Shown piece by piece: positions 1 to 5,121 of a stretch of DNA of 5,266 nt. A model generated the notes under the pieces. It was not told the DNA's origin and ran no database searches. It saw only the letters and a list, made by a program, of their open reading frames with translations. The stretch's first letter is position 1, and each line of letters begins with the position of its first letter. The DNA comes from an uncultured bacterium (GTDB lineage: Bacteria; Bacillota_I; Bacilli_A; RF39; UBA660), in contig OMUM01000003.1 of NCBI GenBank assembly GCA_900314225.1, positions 1 through 5,266 of the forward strand, in the 5' to 3' direction. The translations under genes were made by a program, and so were the position numbers.

Positions 1-278
1 TTTTTCTAGTTATAATTATTATTTCATTTATTACTGGACTTATTTTAAATATTGTTGAAAATAAACATAAAAAGAAAAAAACTAAAGAAACTATTAAGAT
101 TTTAAAAGAGGAAAAAGATTACAATGAAATAAATCCAACTAATCATAAAAATTATGATGACGATAAGTTTTCAAAAACCATTAGTTTTACAACTCCAGTT
201 ATAATTTCTAGTACAGTTATAAATACTAAAGAATCAAATAATAATAATAAAAATCTTATTACAAGTGATTTAATATGA
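1..278 (+). CDS. C-terminal end of an unidentified membrane protein (5' partial)
   Basis: An open frame enters from the left edge (first full codon at 3) and ends at TGA 276-278, giving 91 residues. The visible part begins with a hydrophobic stretch of about 18 residues (FLVIIIISFITGLILNIV). A lysine-rich stop-transfer cluster (KHKKKK) follows, and then a polar Asn/Lys/Thr-rich tail of about 65 residues. By the positive-inside rule the tail should be cytoplasmic. The stop overlaps the sortase start as ATGA, so the two genes are almost certainly co-transcribed and translationally coupled. I do not recognise the family. The tail is much longer than the short basic tail of a sortase substrate, and no LPXTG- or NPQTN-like motif is visible, though one would lie upstream if present. 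Codon choice resembles that of the neighbours, which supports real coding. Confidence 0.7.
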   Translation, partial: FLVIIIISFITGLILNIVENKHKKKKTKETIKILKEEKDYNEINPTNHKNYDDDKFSKTISFTTPVIISSTVINTKESNNNNKNLITSDLI

Positions 279-1201
279 TTAGATTTATTAAATATATTTT
301 AAAAACTACTGGTAATGGATTCTACTTTATTTGTTCTACAATATCAAAAGGCTTTTTCTATTATTTCTATGCCATCAGTTCCTTTATTTCTTTGATATTT
401 AATAGTTTAAAAAAACTCTTTAAGAAACTACAGTCAGATCCTTCAGCAAGCTTTGCTATTATATTTTTGTTTATCTTAGGAGTATTTAGTTATACTTATA
501 TTTATACCCCTGATAACACAATGGTAAAAGTAAGTATTGAAGATAATACTAGAAAAAGTACTACTGCTCCATCAAAAACAGTTGAAGAAAAAAAAGAAAA
601 TCCCATTGAAACCAATTTATTTAGAATATATGGAAAAACTAATATTGATTCTATTAATTTTAATGAATTAAGAAAAACTAATGATCAAGTTGTAGCATGG
701 TTAATAGTAGATGGAACAAATATTAATTATCCTATTGTTAAAACAGATAATAATGACTATTACTTAAATCATAATATAAAAAAAAGTAAAGACTCTAATG
801 GTTGGACTTTTATGGATTATAGAAATAATATTAATTTAATTGATAATAATACAATCTTTTATGGACATAATTTAATTAATAAAACTTCTTTTGGAAGTAT
901 TTCGAGAGTCTTTTCTAAAAAATGGTTTGATAGTTCAAATCATAATATAATTGTTGTAAATGATAATGGAAAATATATATATAAAATATTTTCTATATAT
1001 TATAGTGAACCAGTAACTGATTATTTACAAACAAATTTTTATGATTCTGATGAATATCTAACTTTTTTAATAAATATTAAGAATAAAAGTAAATTTGATT
1101 TTGCAGAAAGAGTTTCAAGTAATGATAAAATAATTACTTTATCTACTTGTACTGATGATAATAAAGGTAGAAAAGTGGTACATGCAAAATTAATAAGTTA
1201 A
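275..1201 (+). CDS. Class B sortase, membrane-anchored transpeptidase
   Basis: This 308-aa protein is a sortase, a cysteine transpeptidase that cleaves a sorting motif in secreted proteins and joins them to the cell wall or to each other outside the membrane. The catalytic triad is visible: His198 in YGHN, Cys292 in TLSTC, and Arg299 in GRKVV. TLSTC, the GTNINYPIV segment (148-155) and GWTFMDYRN (176-184) are typical of class B. A membrane segment spans about 59-78. The 58 residues before it are hydrophobic and aromatic, with a possible second membrane or interfacial helix near 15-42, so the N-terminus is longer than in standard SrtB. Residues 79-125 form a polar linker. The start is ATG 275, which overlaps the upstream stop. 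No Shine-Dalgarno site is visible, consistent with translational coupling. The substrate is unknown. The class assignment is firm, but srtB orthology is not, so no symbol is given. Confidence 0.93.
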   Translation: MIRFIKYILKTTGNGFYFICSTISKGFFYYFYAISSFISLIFNSLKKLFKKLQSDPSASFAIIFLFILGVFSYTYIYTPDNTMVKVSIEDNTRKSTTAPSKTVEEKKENPIETNLFRIYGKTNIDSINFNELRKTNDQVVAWLIVDGTNINYPIVKTDNNDYYLNHNIKKSKDSNGWTFMDYRNNINLIDNNTIFYGHNLINKTSFGSISRVFSKKWFDSSNHNIIVVNDNGKYIYKIFSIYYSEPVTDYLQTNFYDSDEYLTFLINIKNKSKFDFAERVSSNDKIITLSTCTDDNKGRKVVHAKLIS

Positions 1202-1202
1202 A

Positions 1203-1237
1203 AAAACAGAGTGAAATAAATAAACAAACTCTGTTTT
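1203..1237. terminator. Bidirectional intrinsic terminator between convergent genes
   Basis: A perfect 10-bp inverted repeat, AAAACAGAGT (1203-1212) and ACTCTGTTTT (1228-1237), encloses a 15-base loop. Read on the plus strand, the hairpin ends in TTTT and lies just after the sortase stop. Read on the minus strand, it runs into a seven-base U tract (complement of A1200-1206) and overlaps the RNHCP stop codon. It therefore probably serves both converging genes, and the longer U tract suggests it works better on the minus strand. Confidence 0.8.
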
Positions 1238-1544
1238 AATTTTGAGTAGAAATTTCTATTATTTTGTTCATATCATCGTCTTTGGCTATTATATTTTTAT
1301 GAGTTTCATGACACTTTAAACATTTATATACTATTTTATATGTATCTTTATATTTCTCAATACCAATAGGTTCTAATAACCCTTTACAAGGATTACTCCT
1401 ATCACCAGGATTAATATCAACATGTAGAGAATATAAACAATAAGGACAGTGATCCCTAGATGTATAACCTAAAGGTAATACTTTTTTTCCACAATTTTTA
1501 CAAATAAATCCTTCATCTAATTCTTTAAACTTTTTCATAAACAT
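1236..1544 (-). CDS. RNHCP domain-containing protein (small zinc-ribbon-like protein)
   Basis: This small protein (102 aa from ATG 1544) matches the RNHCP family, named after its conserved motif and present here as RDHCPYC. Putative metal ligands occur in order: CKNC (15 and 18), the HCPYC group (His32, Cys33, Cys36), Cys53 after a conserved GDR (47-49), and a C-terminal CLKCHETH (75-82). The layout suggests two zinc-ribbon-like knuckles. The family's biochemical role is not established, so none is assigned. It is probably cytoplasmic, with no signal or membrane segment. The start is uncertain. The frame opens at TTG 1553, and ATG 1544 and ATG 1538 are both plausible, with the start MKKFKELDEGF from 1538 resembling relatives best. 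No Shine-Dalgarno site precedes any of the three. The gene converges on the sortase and shares its terminator hairpin. Confidence 0.85.
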   Translation of the reverse strand: MFMKKFKELDEGFICKNCGKKVLPLGYTSRDHCPYCLYSLHVDINPGDRSNPCKGLLEPIGIEKYKDTYKIVYKCLKCHETHKNIIAKDDDMNKIIEISTQN

Positions 1545-1553
1545 TATAATCAA

Positions 1554-1681
1554 TTTTATAGAATACTTATCTTTTTAATTGATTCCTTTCTATATATTAA
1601 TAATTTATATATTAAACTATTTATTAATAGCATTTTATCATATATAATGTGTTACTACATAATTTTAAATATAAAACAAAC
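1554..1681. other. AT-rich intergenic stretch without a gene
   Basis: This is the first part of the 524-base interval between the RNHCP gene and scpA. It is nearly all A/T and holds a short direct repeat, TATATATTAA, at 1591-1600 and 1606-1615. On the minus strand, TGATAAAAT (1632-1640) resembles an extended -10 box facing the RNHCP gene, but no good -35 box lies at the right distance. A GAAAGGA (minus strand, 1584-1590) looks like a ribosome site but has no ATG, GTG or TTG at a usable distance. The RNHCP promoter is probably here but cannot be placed securely. Confidence 0.4.
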
Positions 1682-2004
1682 ATGACATAGGAAGAATATC
1701 TAAATAGTGATTATAATAAAATAACTGATACTAATACAATAACTTATGATAATAAACAATTAAATGTCAAAGATTATCGTGAAAAACTTAAGGAAAAATA
1801 TAGTAAAAATTATAATGACACCTACAAAAACTAAAATCCTATTTATTTGGAAATGATTTCAATGATAGTTTTAATTATACTCCAAATACACTATATTCAT
1901 CAGATACCTATGATGAAGAATCTGACCCTAATCAAGAATTAGATTCAAAAATAATAGATTTAAGTCATGGTTGTTATTATTATGATAGTAGTAGAGACAA
2001 GTAA
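1682..2004 (+). pseudogene. Decayed coding sequence, unknown product, with nonsense codon and frameshift
   Basis: A coding-like frame can be followed from ATG 1682 to TAA 2002-2004 if two defects are repaired. The third codon is TAG (1688-1690). The frame then runs through YNKITDTNTITYDNKQ and LNVKDYREKLKEKYSK to a stop at 1832-1834. Adding one A to the A5 tract at 1826-1830 bypasses that stop and continues as KKLKSYLFGNDF to a C-terminus DLSHGCYYYDSSRDK. The joined product would be about 107 residues, very polar, rich in Asn, Tyr, Asp and Lys, without a membrane segment. Codon choice (GAT, AAT, AAA, TAT) matches the real genes nearby, which argues for former coding use. No Shine-Dalgarno site precedes ATG 1682. 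I do not recognise the family. It could be the remnant of a longer gene, or the A5 shift could be an assembly error, but the early TAG would remain. Confidence 0.5.
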
Positions 2005-2029
2005 TAAACAATATATTTTATATTCATTA

Positions 2030-2058
2030 AAGACATTTTAAATAAAATTTGATACAAT
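2030..2058 (+). promoter_or_regulatory. Promoter of scpA-scpB
   Basis: A -35 box AAGACA (2030-2035, four of six consensus bases) and a -10 box TACAAT (2053-2058, five of six) are separated by 17 bases. TGA directly precedes the -10 box and makes an extended -10 element. Transcription would start near 2065, leaving a leader of only about 13 bases before the scpA ATG. This is a sigma-A type site predicted from sequence alone. Confidence 0.55.
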
Positions 2059-2077
2059 CTTATTAGGTTGTGATAAT

Positions 2078-2794
2078 ATGAATATAGAATTTAAGATTAA
2101 TGATTTTGAAGGACCATTAGATTTACTTTTACATCTTATTAAAGAAAGTAAAATGGATATTATGAATATAGAGATTTCTTCTATTACAGATCAATATATT
2201 GCTTTTTTAAATAAACAAGAAGAAATGAATCTAGAAGTAAGCTCAGAATATTTACTTTTAGCAAGTGAATTATTAGAAATTAAATCTCGAATGTTACTTC
2301 CAAATGAAAAAGTAGAAAGTGAAGAGCAAGAAGAAATTGATCCTAGAGAAGAATTAGTTAATAGACTATTAGAATATCAAGCATATAAAGATATTACTAA
2401 AGTATTACATGAAAAAGAAGCTTTAAGAAAAGATATTTATACTAAGTCACCAGAAAATATTAAAAATTATATAGATGAAGAAAAAGTAATAAATTCTAAT
2501 GTTTCATTAGATGATTTAATAAGTGCATTTCAAAAATATTATCAAAGAAAAATAGATAATAAACCTTTAAAAACTAAGATTACAGTTAATGAAATAAGTG
2601 TTTCCTCAAGACGACATGATATTAAAAGACTATTAAAAAGTAGAAAGAAAATGTCATTCTTTGAACTTTTTCCAGTCTTGAATAAAGAGTATGTAGTCGC
2701 AACTTTTTTGGCAGTTTTGGAAATGGTAAAAGAACAAGAAATTACTATTACTCAGGATAAAGCTTTTTCTGATATTATATGTGAGGTGGTTTAG
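2078..2794 (+). CDS. scpA: Segregation and condensation protein A (kleisin subunit of Smc-ScpAB)
   Basis: ScpA is the kleisin that bridges the Smc ATPase heads and binds a ScpB dimer, and the complex compacts and segregates the chromosome on the nucleoid. The 238-aa length is normal. The N-terminal Smc-binding helical domain shows the family signature FEGPLDLLLHL (10-20) and EYLLLASELLEIKSRMLLP (57-75). An acidic linker follows at about 77-90, then EELVNRLLEYQAYK (91-104) and a central, ScpB-interacting region. The C-terminal winged-helix domain ends with FLAVLEMVKEQEITITQ (210-226) and a final FSDI. The start at ATG 2078 gives the expected family N-terminus. Its ribosome site, AGGTTGTGAT (2065-2074), pairs imperfectly with the 16S tail. 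scpB follows one base after the stop, so the pair is one operon. I am confident of this assignment. Confidence 0.97.
   Translation: MNIEFKINDFEGPLDLLLHLIKESKMDIMNIEISSITDQYIAFLNKQEEMNLEVSSEYLLLASELLEIKSRMLLPNEKVESEEQEEIDPREELVNRLLEYQAYKDITKVLHEKEALRKDIYTKSPENIKNYIDEEKVINSNVSLDDLISAFQKYYQRKIDNKPLKTKITVNEISVSSRRHDIKRLLKSRKKMSFFELFPVLNKEYVVATFLAVLEMVKEQEITITQDKAFSDIICEVV
2783..2789 (+). promoter_or_regulatory. Ribosome binding site that sets the scpB start
   Basis: GAGGTGG lies inside the last codons of scpA, six bases before TTG 2796. It is the strongest Shine-Dalgarno match at the scpA-scpB junction. It supports TTG 2796 rather than GTG 2781 as the scpB start, because GTG 2781 would lie upstream of this site and has no site of its own. 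Confidence 0.7.
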
Positions 2795-2795
2795 T

Positions 2796-3365
2796 TTGAA
2801 TAAAGCAGTTTTAGAAGGTCTTTTATTTGTAGTAGGTGAAGATGGATTAACCATAGATCAGATAAAAGATGTATTAGATATAGATGAAGAAGCAGCTAAA
2901 AAGTTGATTAAAGAATTAAAACATGATTATGAAGATGAATCAAGAGGACTTAGAATAGATTTTTTAGGTAATAGATTCAAACTTACTACAAAATATGAGC
3001 ATAGAAAGTATTATCAAAAACTAATTGAAAATCCAGAAACTAACTTTTTATCTCAAGCAGCTCTTGAAACACTTGCAATCATTGCTTACAATGAGCCAAT
3101 TACCAGAGTACAAATAGATACATTAAGAGGAGTTGGTTCCATCTCAATTATCAGAAAATTAGTTGCAAAAGGATTTATTAAAGAAAGTGGAAGAAGTAAT
3201 TTACCAGGTAGGCCAATACTTTATGAGACCACCCATGAATTTTTAGATTACTTTGGACTTTCTGATATCAGAGATTTACCAAAAATTGATGATATTATTC
3301 AAGAGTCAAATGAAAATGAAGAAGATAATTCTGATTTATATACTTCCAAGTATACCGAAAAATAA
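2796..3365 (+). CDS. scpB: Segregation and condensation protein B (ScpA partner)
   Basis: ScpB forms a dimer of tandem winged-helix domains that binds the centre of ScpA in the Smc-ScpAB complex and acts in chromosome segregation. With the TTG start the protein has 189 residues, normal for the family, and opens with MNKAVLEGLLFVVGED. This corresponds to the usual start of the first winged helix, including the LLFV-GE signature. The second winged helix carries LSQAALETLAIIAYNEPIT (85-103), TLRGV (109-113), GRPILYETT (138-146) and FLDYFGL (149-155), all hallmark ScpB motifs. The last 30 residues are acidic and variable. The frame is also open upstream to GTG 2781, which would add MRWFS. That extension lacks a ribosome site and does not look like the family. 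The gene begins one base after the scpA stop, so translation is likely coupled. No convincing terminator follows it, only a weak all-A/T hairpin at 3373-3403. Confidence 0.96.
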   Translation: MNKAVLEGLLFVVGEDGLTIDQIKDVLDIDEEAAKKLIKELKHDYEDESRGLRIDFLGNRFKLTTKYEHRKYYQKLIENPETNFLSQAALETLAIIAYNEPITRVQIDTLRGVGSISIIRKLVAKGFIKESGRSNLPGRPILYETTHEFLDYFGLSDIRDLPKIDDIIQESNENEEDNSDLYTSKYTEK

Positions 3366-3401
3366 AATCTATAAAATAATAAAGATATAGGAAATTTTAT
3401 T

Positions 3402-3430
3402 TTGCACATAATGATAAAATATGCTATACT
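3402..3430 (+). promoter_or_regulatory. Promoter of tRNA-Leu
   Basis: A -35 box TTGCAC (3402-3407) and a -10 box TATACT (3425-3430) are spaced by 17 bases. TGC just before the -10 box completes an extended -10 element. Transcription would start near 3437, about five bases before the mature tRNA. This is the closest match to sigma-A consensus in the window, fitting a stable-RNA gene. Confidence 0.75.
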
Positions 3431-3441
3431 CTTTATGAATT

Positions 3442-3527
3442 GCTTCTATGGCGGAATTGGTAGACGCACAGCACTCAAAATGCTGCGAACTATGTTCATA
3501 TCGGTTCGACTCCGATTAGAAGCACCA
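3442..3527 (+). tRNA. tRNA-Leu (anticodon CAA)
   Basis: This is an 86-base tRNA with a full cloverleaf and an encoded 3' CCA. The acceptor arm pairs GCTTCTA (3442-3448) with TAGAAGC, followed by discriminator A and CCA. The anticodon stem CAGCA/TGCTG (3469-3473 and 3481-3485) encloses the loop CTCAAAA, with anticodon CAA at 3476-3478, reading UUG leucine codons. The long variable arm closes GAAC with GTTC around a TAT loop, as expected of a class II leucine tRNA. The T arm is ATCGG-TTCGACT-CCGAT. The gene stands alone with its own promoter and terminator. Confidence 0.97.
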
Positions 3528-3537
3528 ATTTAAATAT

Positions 3538-3559
3538 AAGGCTTCAAGCCTTTTTTTTT
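3538..3559 (+). terminator. Intrinsic terminator of tRNA-Leu
   Basis: AAGGCT (3538-3543) pairs with AGCCTT (3547-3552) around a three-base loop, and a run of nine T (3551-3559) begins in the stem. A second T run at 3562-3569 may help. The terminator abuts the next promoter: its last T bases overlap the putative -35 box of the fic gene. Confidence 0.85.
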
Positions 3560-3586
3560 GCTTTTTTTTCTTATCTATGATATAAT
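3558..3586 (+). promoter_or_regulatory. Promoter of the Fic gene
   Basis: A perfect -10 box TATAAT (3581-3586) is preceded by TGA, giving an extended -10. A weak -35 box TTGCTT (3558-3563, three of six) lies 17 bases upstream, inside the tRNA terminator T-run. Transcription should start near 3593, giving a leader of about 24 bases. It carries a strong ribosome site, AAAAGGGGGA (3601-3610), seven bases before ATG 3617. Confidence 0.65.
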
Positions 3587-3616
3587 AAGCGCAATTATTT
3601 AAAAGGGGGATTTTAT

Positions 3617-4732
3617 ATGAATGATATTATGTTTGCAGGAACACTTTTTGATAAAGAAATATTTGAATATTGCTTATTATCATTTAAAAAGGCATTTAGT
3701 AAAACTAGTGTTTCAATCGAAAATGCTTTTAAAGAGTTTGAAGATACAAAGTCAAAGATAGAATCAATGAAAAATTTAAAGGCTAATATATATTATAAAT
3801 TACTAAGTAGAGAAGAAAGAAATGAAATAGATGATACTATCTATAGAATGGTATGTTTTATTGGATATCAATATGGTATGTATAATATTGATATACATAA
3901 CATGTCAAATGCTGAAATAAAAAAACTATATATACAATTTTTTTCAATTAATAAAAATGAAGAATATCAATTAAATTTTGATAATGATATTTTATATTTT
4001 ATAAAATTCAATAAAGATGGTAAATTTGATGCTCATGAAACATTTAAAAATATATCAATTTTATTTCCATTAGAATTTCAGCTTCGTGATGGTGAAAGAA
4101 AAGCTTATTCAATGCAAAAGGATAATATGGATGCATTTGACTATGCTAGCAATATAAATAGGAATTTGAATATCCAAGAAATAATTGAAACGAATAATTT
4201 AGTAGTTAATAGTGATCCAAACAAGGAAACAGGCTTTAAAAAAGTTAATAACTATATTATAGGTGGAAAATTTAAAACTTGTGATAAAACTTGTGTTCCA
4301 ACAGAAATGGAAAAATTAATATATGATTATGAAAAAAATTTTGGAGATGGCGAGTTACCTAATATAGATGAAACAGGTATAACTACTGAAGAAAGAAACA
4401 AAAGAATAGGAAGATATTTCATTAGAGAAGCAAAATTTCATATTAGATTTGAAAGAATTCATCCATTCAGTGATGGAAATGGAAGAACCGGAAGAATTAT
4501 AATGAATCATAACTTAATGCAACATGATTTGCCACCAGTTGTTTTTACTGAGTTTGATAAAGAAAAGTATAAAAAATGTATTGCTGAAAATGATTATACA
4601 GAACTAGCAGATATAATGTTAAGAAGTTCTTCACAAACATTTTCATTCTGGGAATCAATCCAAAAAACAGGTATTAAACCAAAAAACAAAGTTTTAAAAG
4701 TATCAAATTCATCATTATCAACTGTTGAATAG
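3617..4732 (+). CDS. Fic-domain protein, probable AMP transferase
   Basis: Fic enzymes transfer AMP, or sometimes another phosphate-containing group, from a nucleotide or related donor to Ser, Thr or Tyr hydroxyls of target proteins. The 371-aa protein has a complete catalytic motif, HPFSDGNGRTGR (282-293): His282 is the catalytic base, Asp286 the Mg-binding acid, and Arg290/Arg293 bind phosphate. Upstream, NNYIIGGKF (211-219) fits the target-docking flap and VPTEMEKLIYDYEKN (227-241) the start of the core helices. The Fic domain covers about 190-340. Residues 1-180 are mostly helical-looking, charged and unassigned. SVSIEN (31-36) fits the inhibitory pattern [S/T]xxxE[G/N], but sits about 247 residues before the catalytic His, farther than usual, so it may be chance. 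No such motif occurs at the C-terminus and no small antitoxin gene is adjacent. There is no signal or membrane segment, so it is likely cytoplasmic. The target is unknown. Confidence 0.92.
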   Translation: MNDIMFAGTLFDKEIFEYCLLSFKKAFSKTSVSIENAFKEFEDTKSKIESMKNLKANIYYKLLSREERNEIDDTIYRMVCFIGYQYGMYNIDIHNMSNAEIKKLYIQFFSINKNEEYQLNFDNDILYFIKFNKDGKFDAHETFKNISILFPLEFQLRDGERKAYSMQKDNMDAFDYASNINRNLNIQEIIETNNLVVNSDPNKETGFKKVNNYIIGGKFKTCDKTCVPTEMEKLIYDYEKNFGDGELPNIDETGITTEERNKRIGRYFIREAKFHIRFERIHPFSDGNGRTGRIIMNHNLMQHDLPPVVFTEFDKEKYKKCIAENDYTELADIMLRSSSQTFSFWESIQKTGIKPKNKVLKVSNSSLSTVE

Positions 4733-4748
4733 ATAAATATTAATATTT

Positions 4749-4775
4749 AAAGTTCATTTTAAATGAACTTTTTTT
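4749..4775 (+). terminator. Intrinsic terminator of the Fic gene
   Basis: AAAGTTCAT (4749-4757) pairs perfectly with ATGAACTTT (4763-4771) around a five-base loop, followed by a T-run through 4775, 17 bases after the fic stop. The intron-like sequence begins at the very next base, so the terminator appears to be the insertion target. Confidence 0.88.
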
Positions 4776-4938
4776 GTGTGCCGTGCATGGCATATATCTA
4801 GTTGGTGAAAGTCCAATACACGCGTAGGTATCAACGAAATGTTAGAAAAACACAAAGCATTAATGGTGACATTAGGGCCAAAGGAAGTATGAAACAAAAT
4901 CGAGGGCCAACGAACAGAAATTTACTCTATTCGATTAA
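4776..4938 (+). mobile_element. 5' fragment of a group II intron (class IIC-like domain I), truncated
   Basis: The segment starts with GTGTG, the group II 5' splice-site consensus. It follows the order of elements I recall from the Oceanobacillus iheyensis IIC intron: a GCC-GTGCAT-GGC hairpin (4780-4791); TTGG-TGAAAGT-CCAA (4802-4816), matching the conserved GGTGAAAGTCC region; TAATG-GTGA-CATTA (4861-4874), a GNRA tetraloop hairpin; AAGGAAG (4881-4887); and a GAGGGCCAACGAACAG stretch (4902-4917) like the GAGGAACACGAAC region. It sits directly after a terminator T-run, the favoured target of IIC introns. The likeness ends near 4938, where the sequence returns to almost pure A/T. No later domains, domain V catalytic triad or reverse transcriptase frame follow, so self-splicing and mobility from this copy are not expected. 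The alignment is from memory of the family. The 3' boundary is approximate. Confidence 0.75.
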
Positions 4939-5020
4939 TTATAAATAAATTAAAAATAAGCTATTAATTTATATCAATTGTAATATTACATTTTTAATTT
5001 ATAATAATTTAATTTTTGTG
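4939..5020. other. AT-rich spacer with no recognisable feature
   Basis: This stretch, about 90% A/T, lies between the end of the intron likeness and the promoter of the last gene. It has no open frame of note, no G-C stem and no match to intron domains V or VI. It probably contains the breakpoint of the deletion that removed the rest of the intron. Confidence 0.4.
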
Positions 5021-5049
5021 TTGAAAATTAAATTCAAATGTGTTAAATT
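5021..5049 (+). promoter_or_regulatory. Promoter of the last gene
   Basis: TTGAAA (5021-5026, five of six) and TAAATT (5044-5049, four of six) are spaced by 17 bases, with TGT before the -10 box forming an extended -10. Transcription would begin near 5056, about 66 bases before ATG 5122. That leaves room for the possible leader ORF. Confidence 0.5.
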
Positions 5050-5077
5050 TAATATAGACATAGTAGGAAGGGTTGAT

Positions 5078-5107
5078 TTGATTAAAATATGTGAAAATAG
5101 TATATAA
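5078..5107 (+). CDS. Possible nine-codon leader ORF before the membrane protein gene
   Basis: A strong Shine-Dalgarno-like AGGAAGGG (5065-5072) is followed five bases later by TTG 5078. That opens a frame of nine codons (read as MIKICENSI) ending at TAA 5105-5107. The stop lies directly at the start of the ribosome site for the downstream gene (AAAGTGGTGA, 5107-5116). The layout fits translational coupling or a leader-peptide control, and the stronger ribosome site belongs to the short frame rather than to the gene. The peptide shows no run of a single amino acid, and no alternative hairpins are evident. It may be chance. Confidence 0.3.
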   Translation: MIKICENSI

Positions 5108-5121
5108 AAGTGGTGAATATT

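Noticed and set aside
3..120. Hydrophobic helix plus lysine cluster as a sortase cell-wall sorting signal
   Set aside because: A tail of about 65 residues follows the basic cluster, whereas sorting signals end within a few residues, and no sorting motif is visible.
1543..1548. Minus-strand TATAAT at the RNHCP ATG as a promoter for a leaderless transcript
   Set aside because: It overlaps the ATG at 1544, would start transcription inside the gene near 1536, and has no -35 box at the right spacing.
1853..1942. A 29-codon plus-strand frame starting at ATG 1853 (MISMIVLIILQ)
   Set aside because: It lies in a different frame from the more coding-like decayed gene. It has only a poor, too-close SD-like TTGGA, and its hydrophobic start is what AT-rich DNA gives by chance.
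2654..2854. Minus-strand open frame of 66 codons across the scpA-scpB junction
   Set aside because: It lies antisense to two well-supported genes, has no ribosome site and resembles no family, so it is a shadow frame.
3373..3403. AAAATAA/TTATTTT inverted repeat as a terminator for scpB
   Set aside because: It is a seven-pair all-A/T stem with a long loop and no following T-run, and it overlaps the tRNA -35 box. Such repeats arise by chance in this composition.
4710..4729. C-terminal NSSLSTVE of the Fic protein as a class III inhibitory motif
   Set aside because: The spacing is wrong: the residue four after Ser366 is Val370, and the final Glu371 has Leu367 four residues before it, not Ser or Thr.
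4802..4816. GGTGAAAGTCC considered as part of a cobalamin riboswitch
   Set aside because: The other conserved boxes of that riboswitch are absent, and the surrounding GTGTG start and GNRA hairpin fit a group II intron better.
4939..5121. Search for intron domain V/VI or a 3' splice site after the 5' fragment
   Set aside because: No AGC or CGT catalytic-triad hairpin with a GAAA-type loop is present and the sequence is almost pure A/T, so no 3' end of the intron could be supported.
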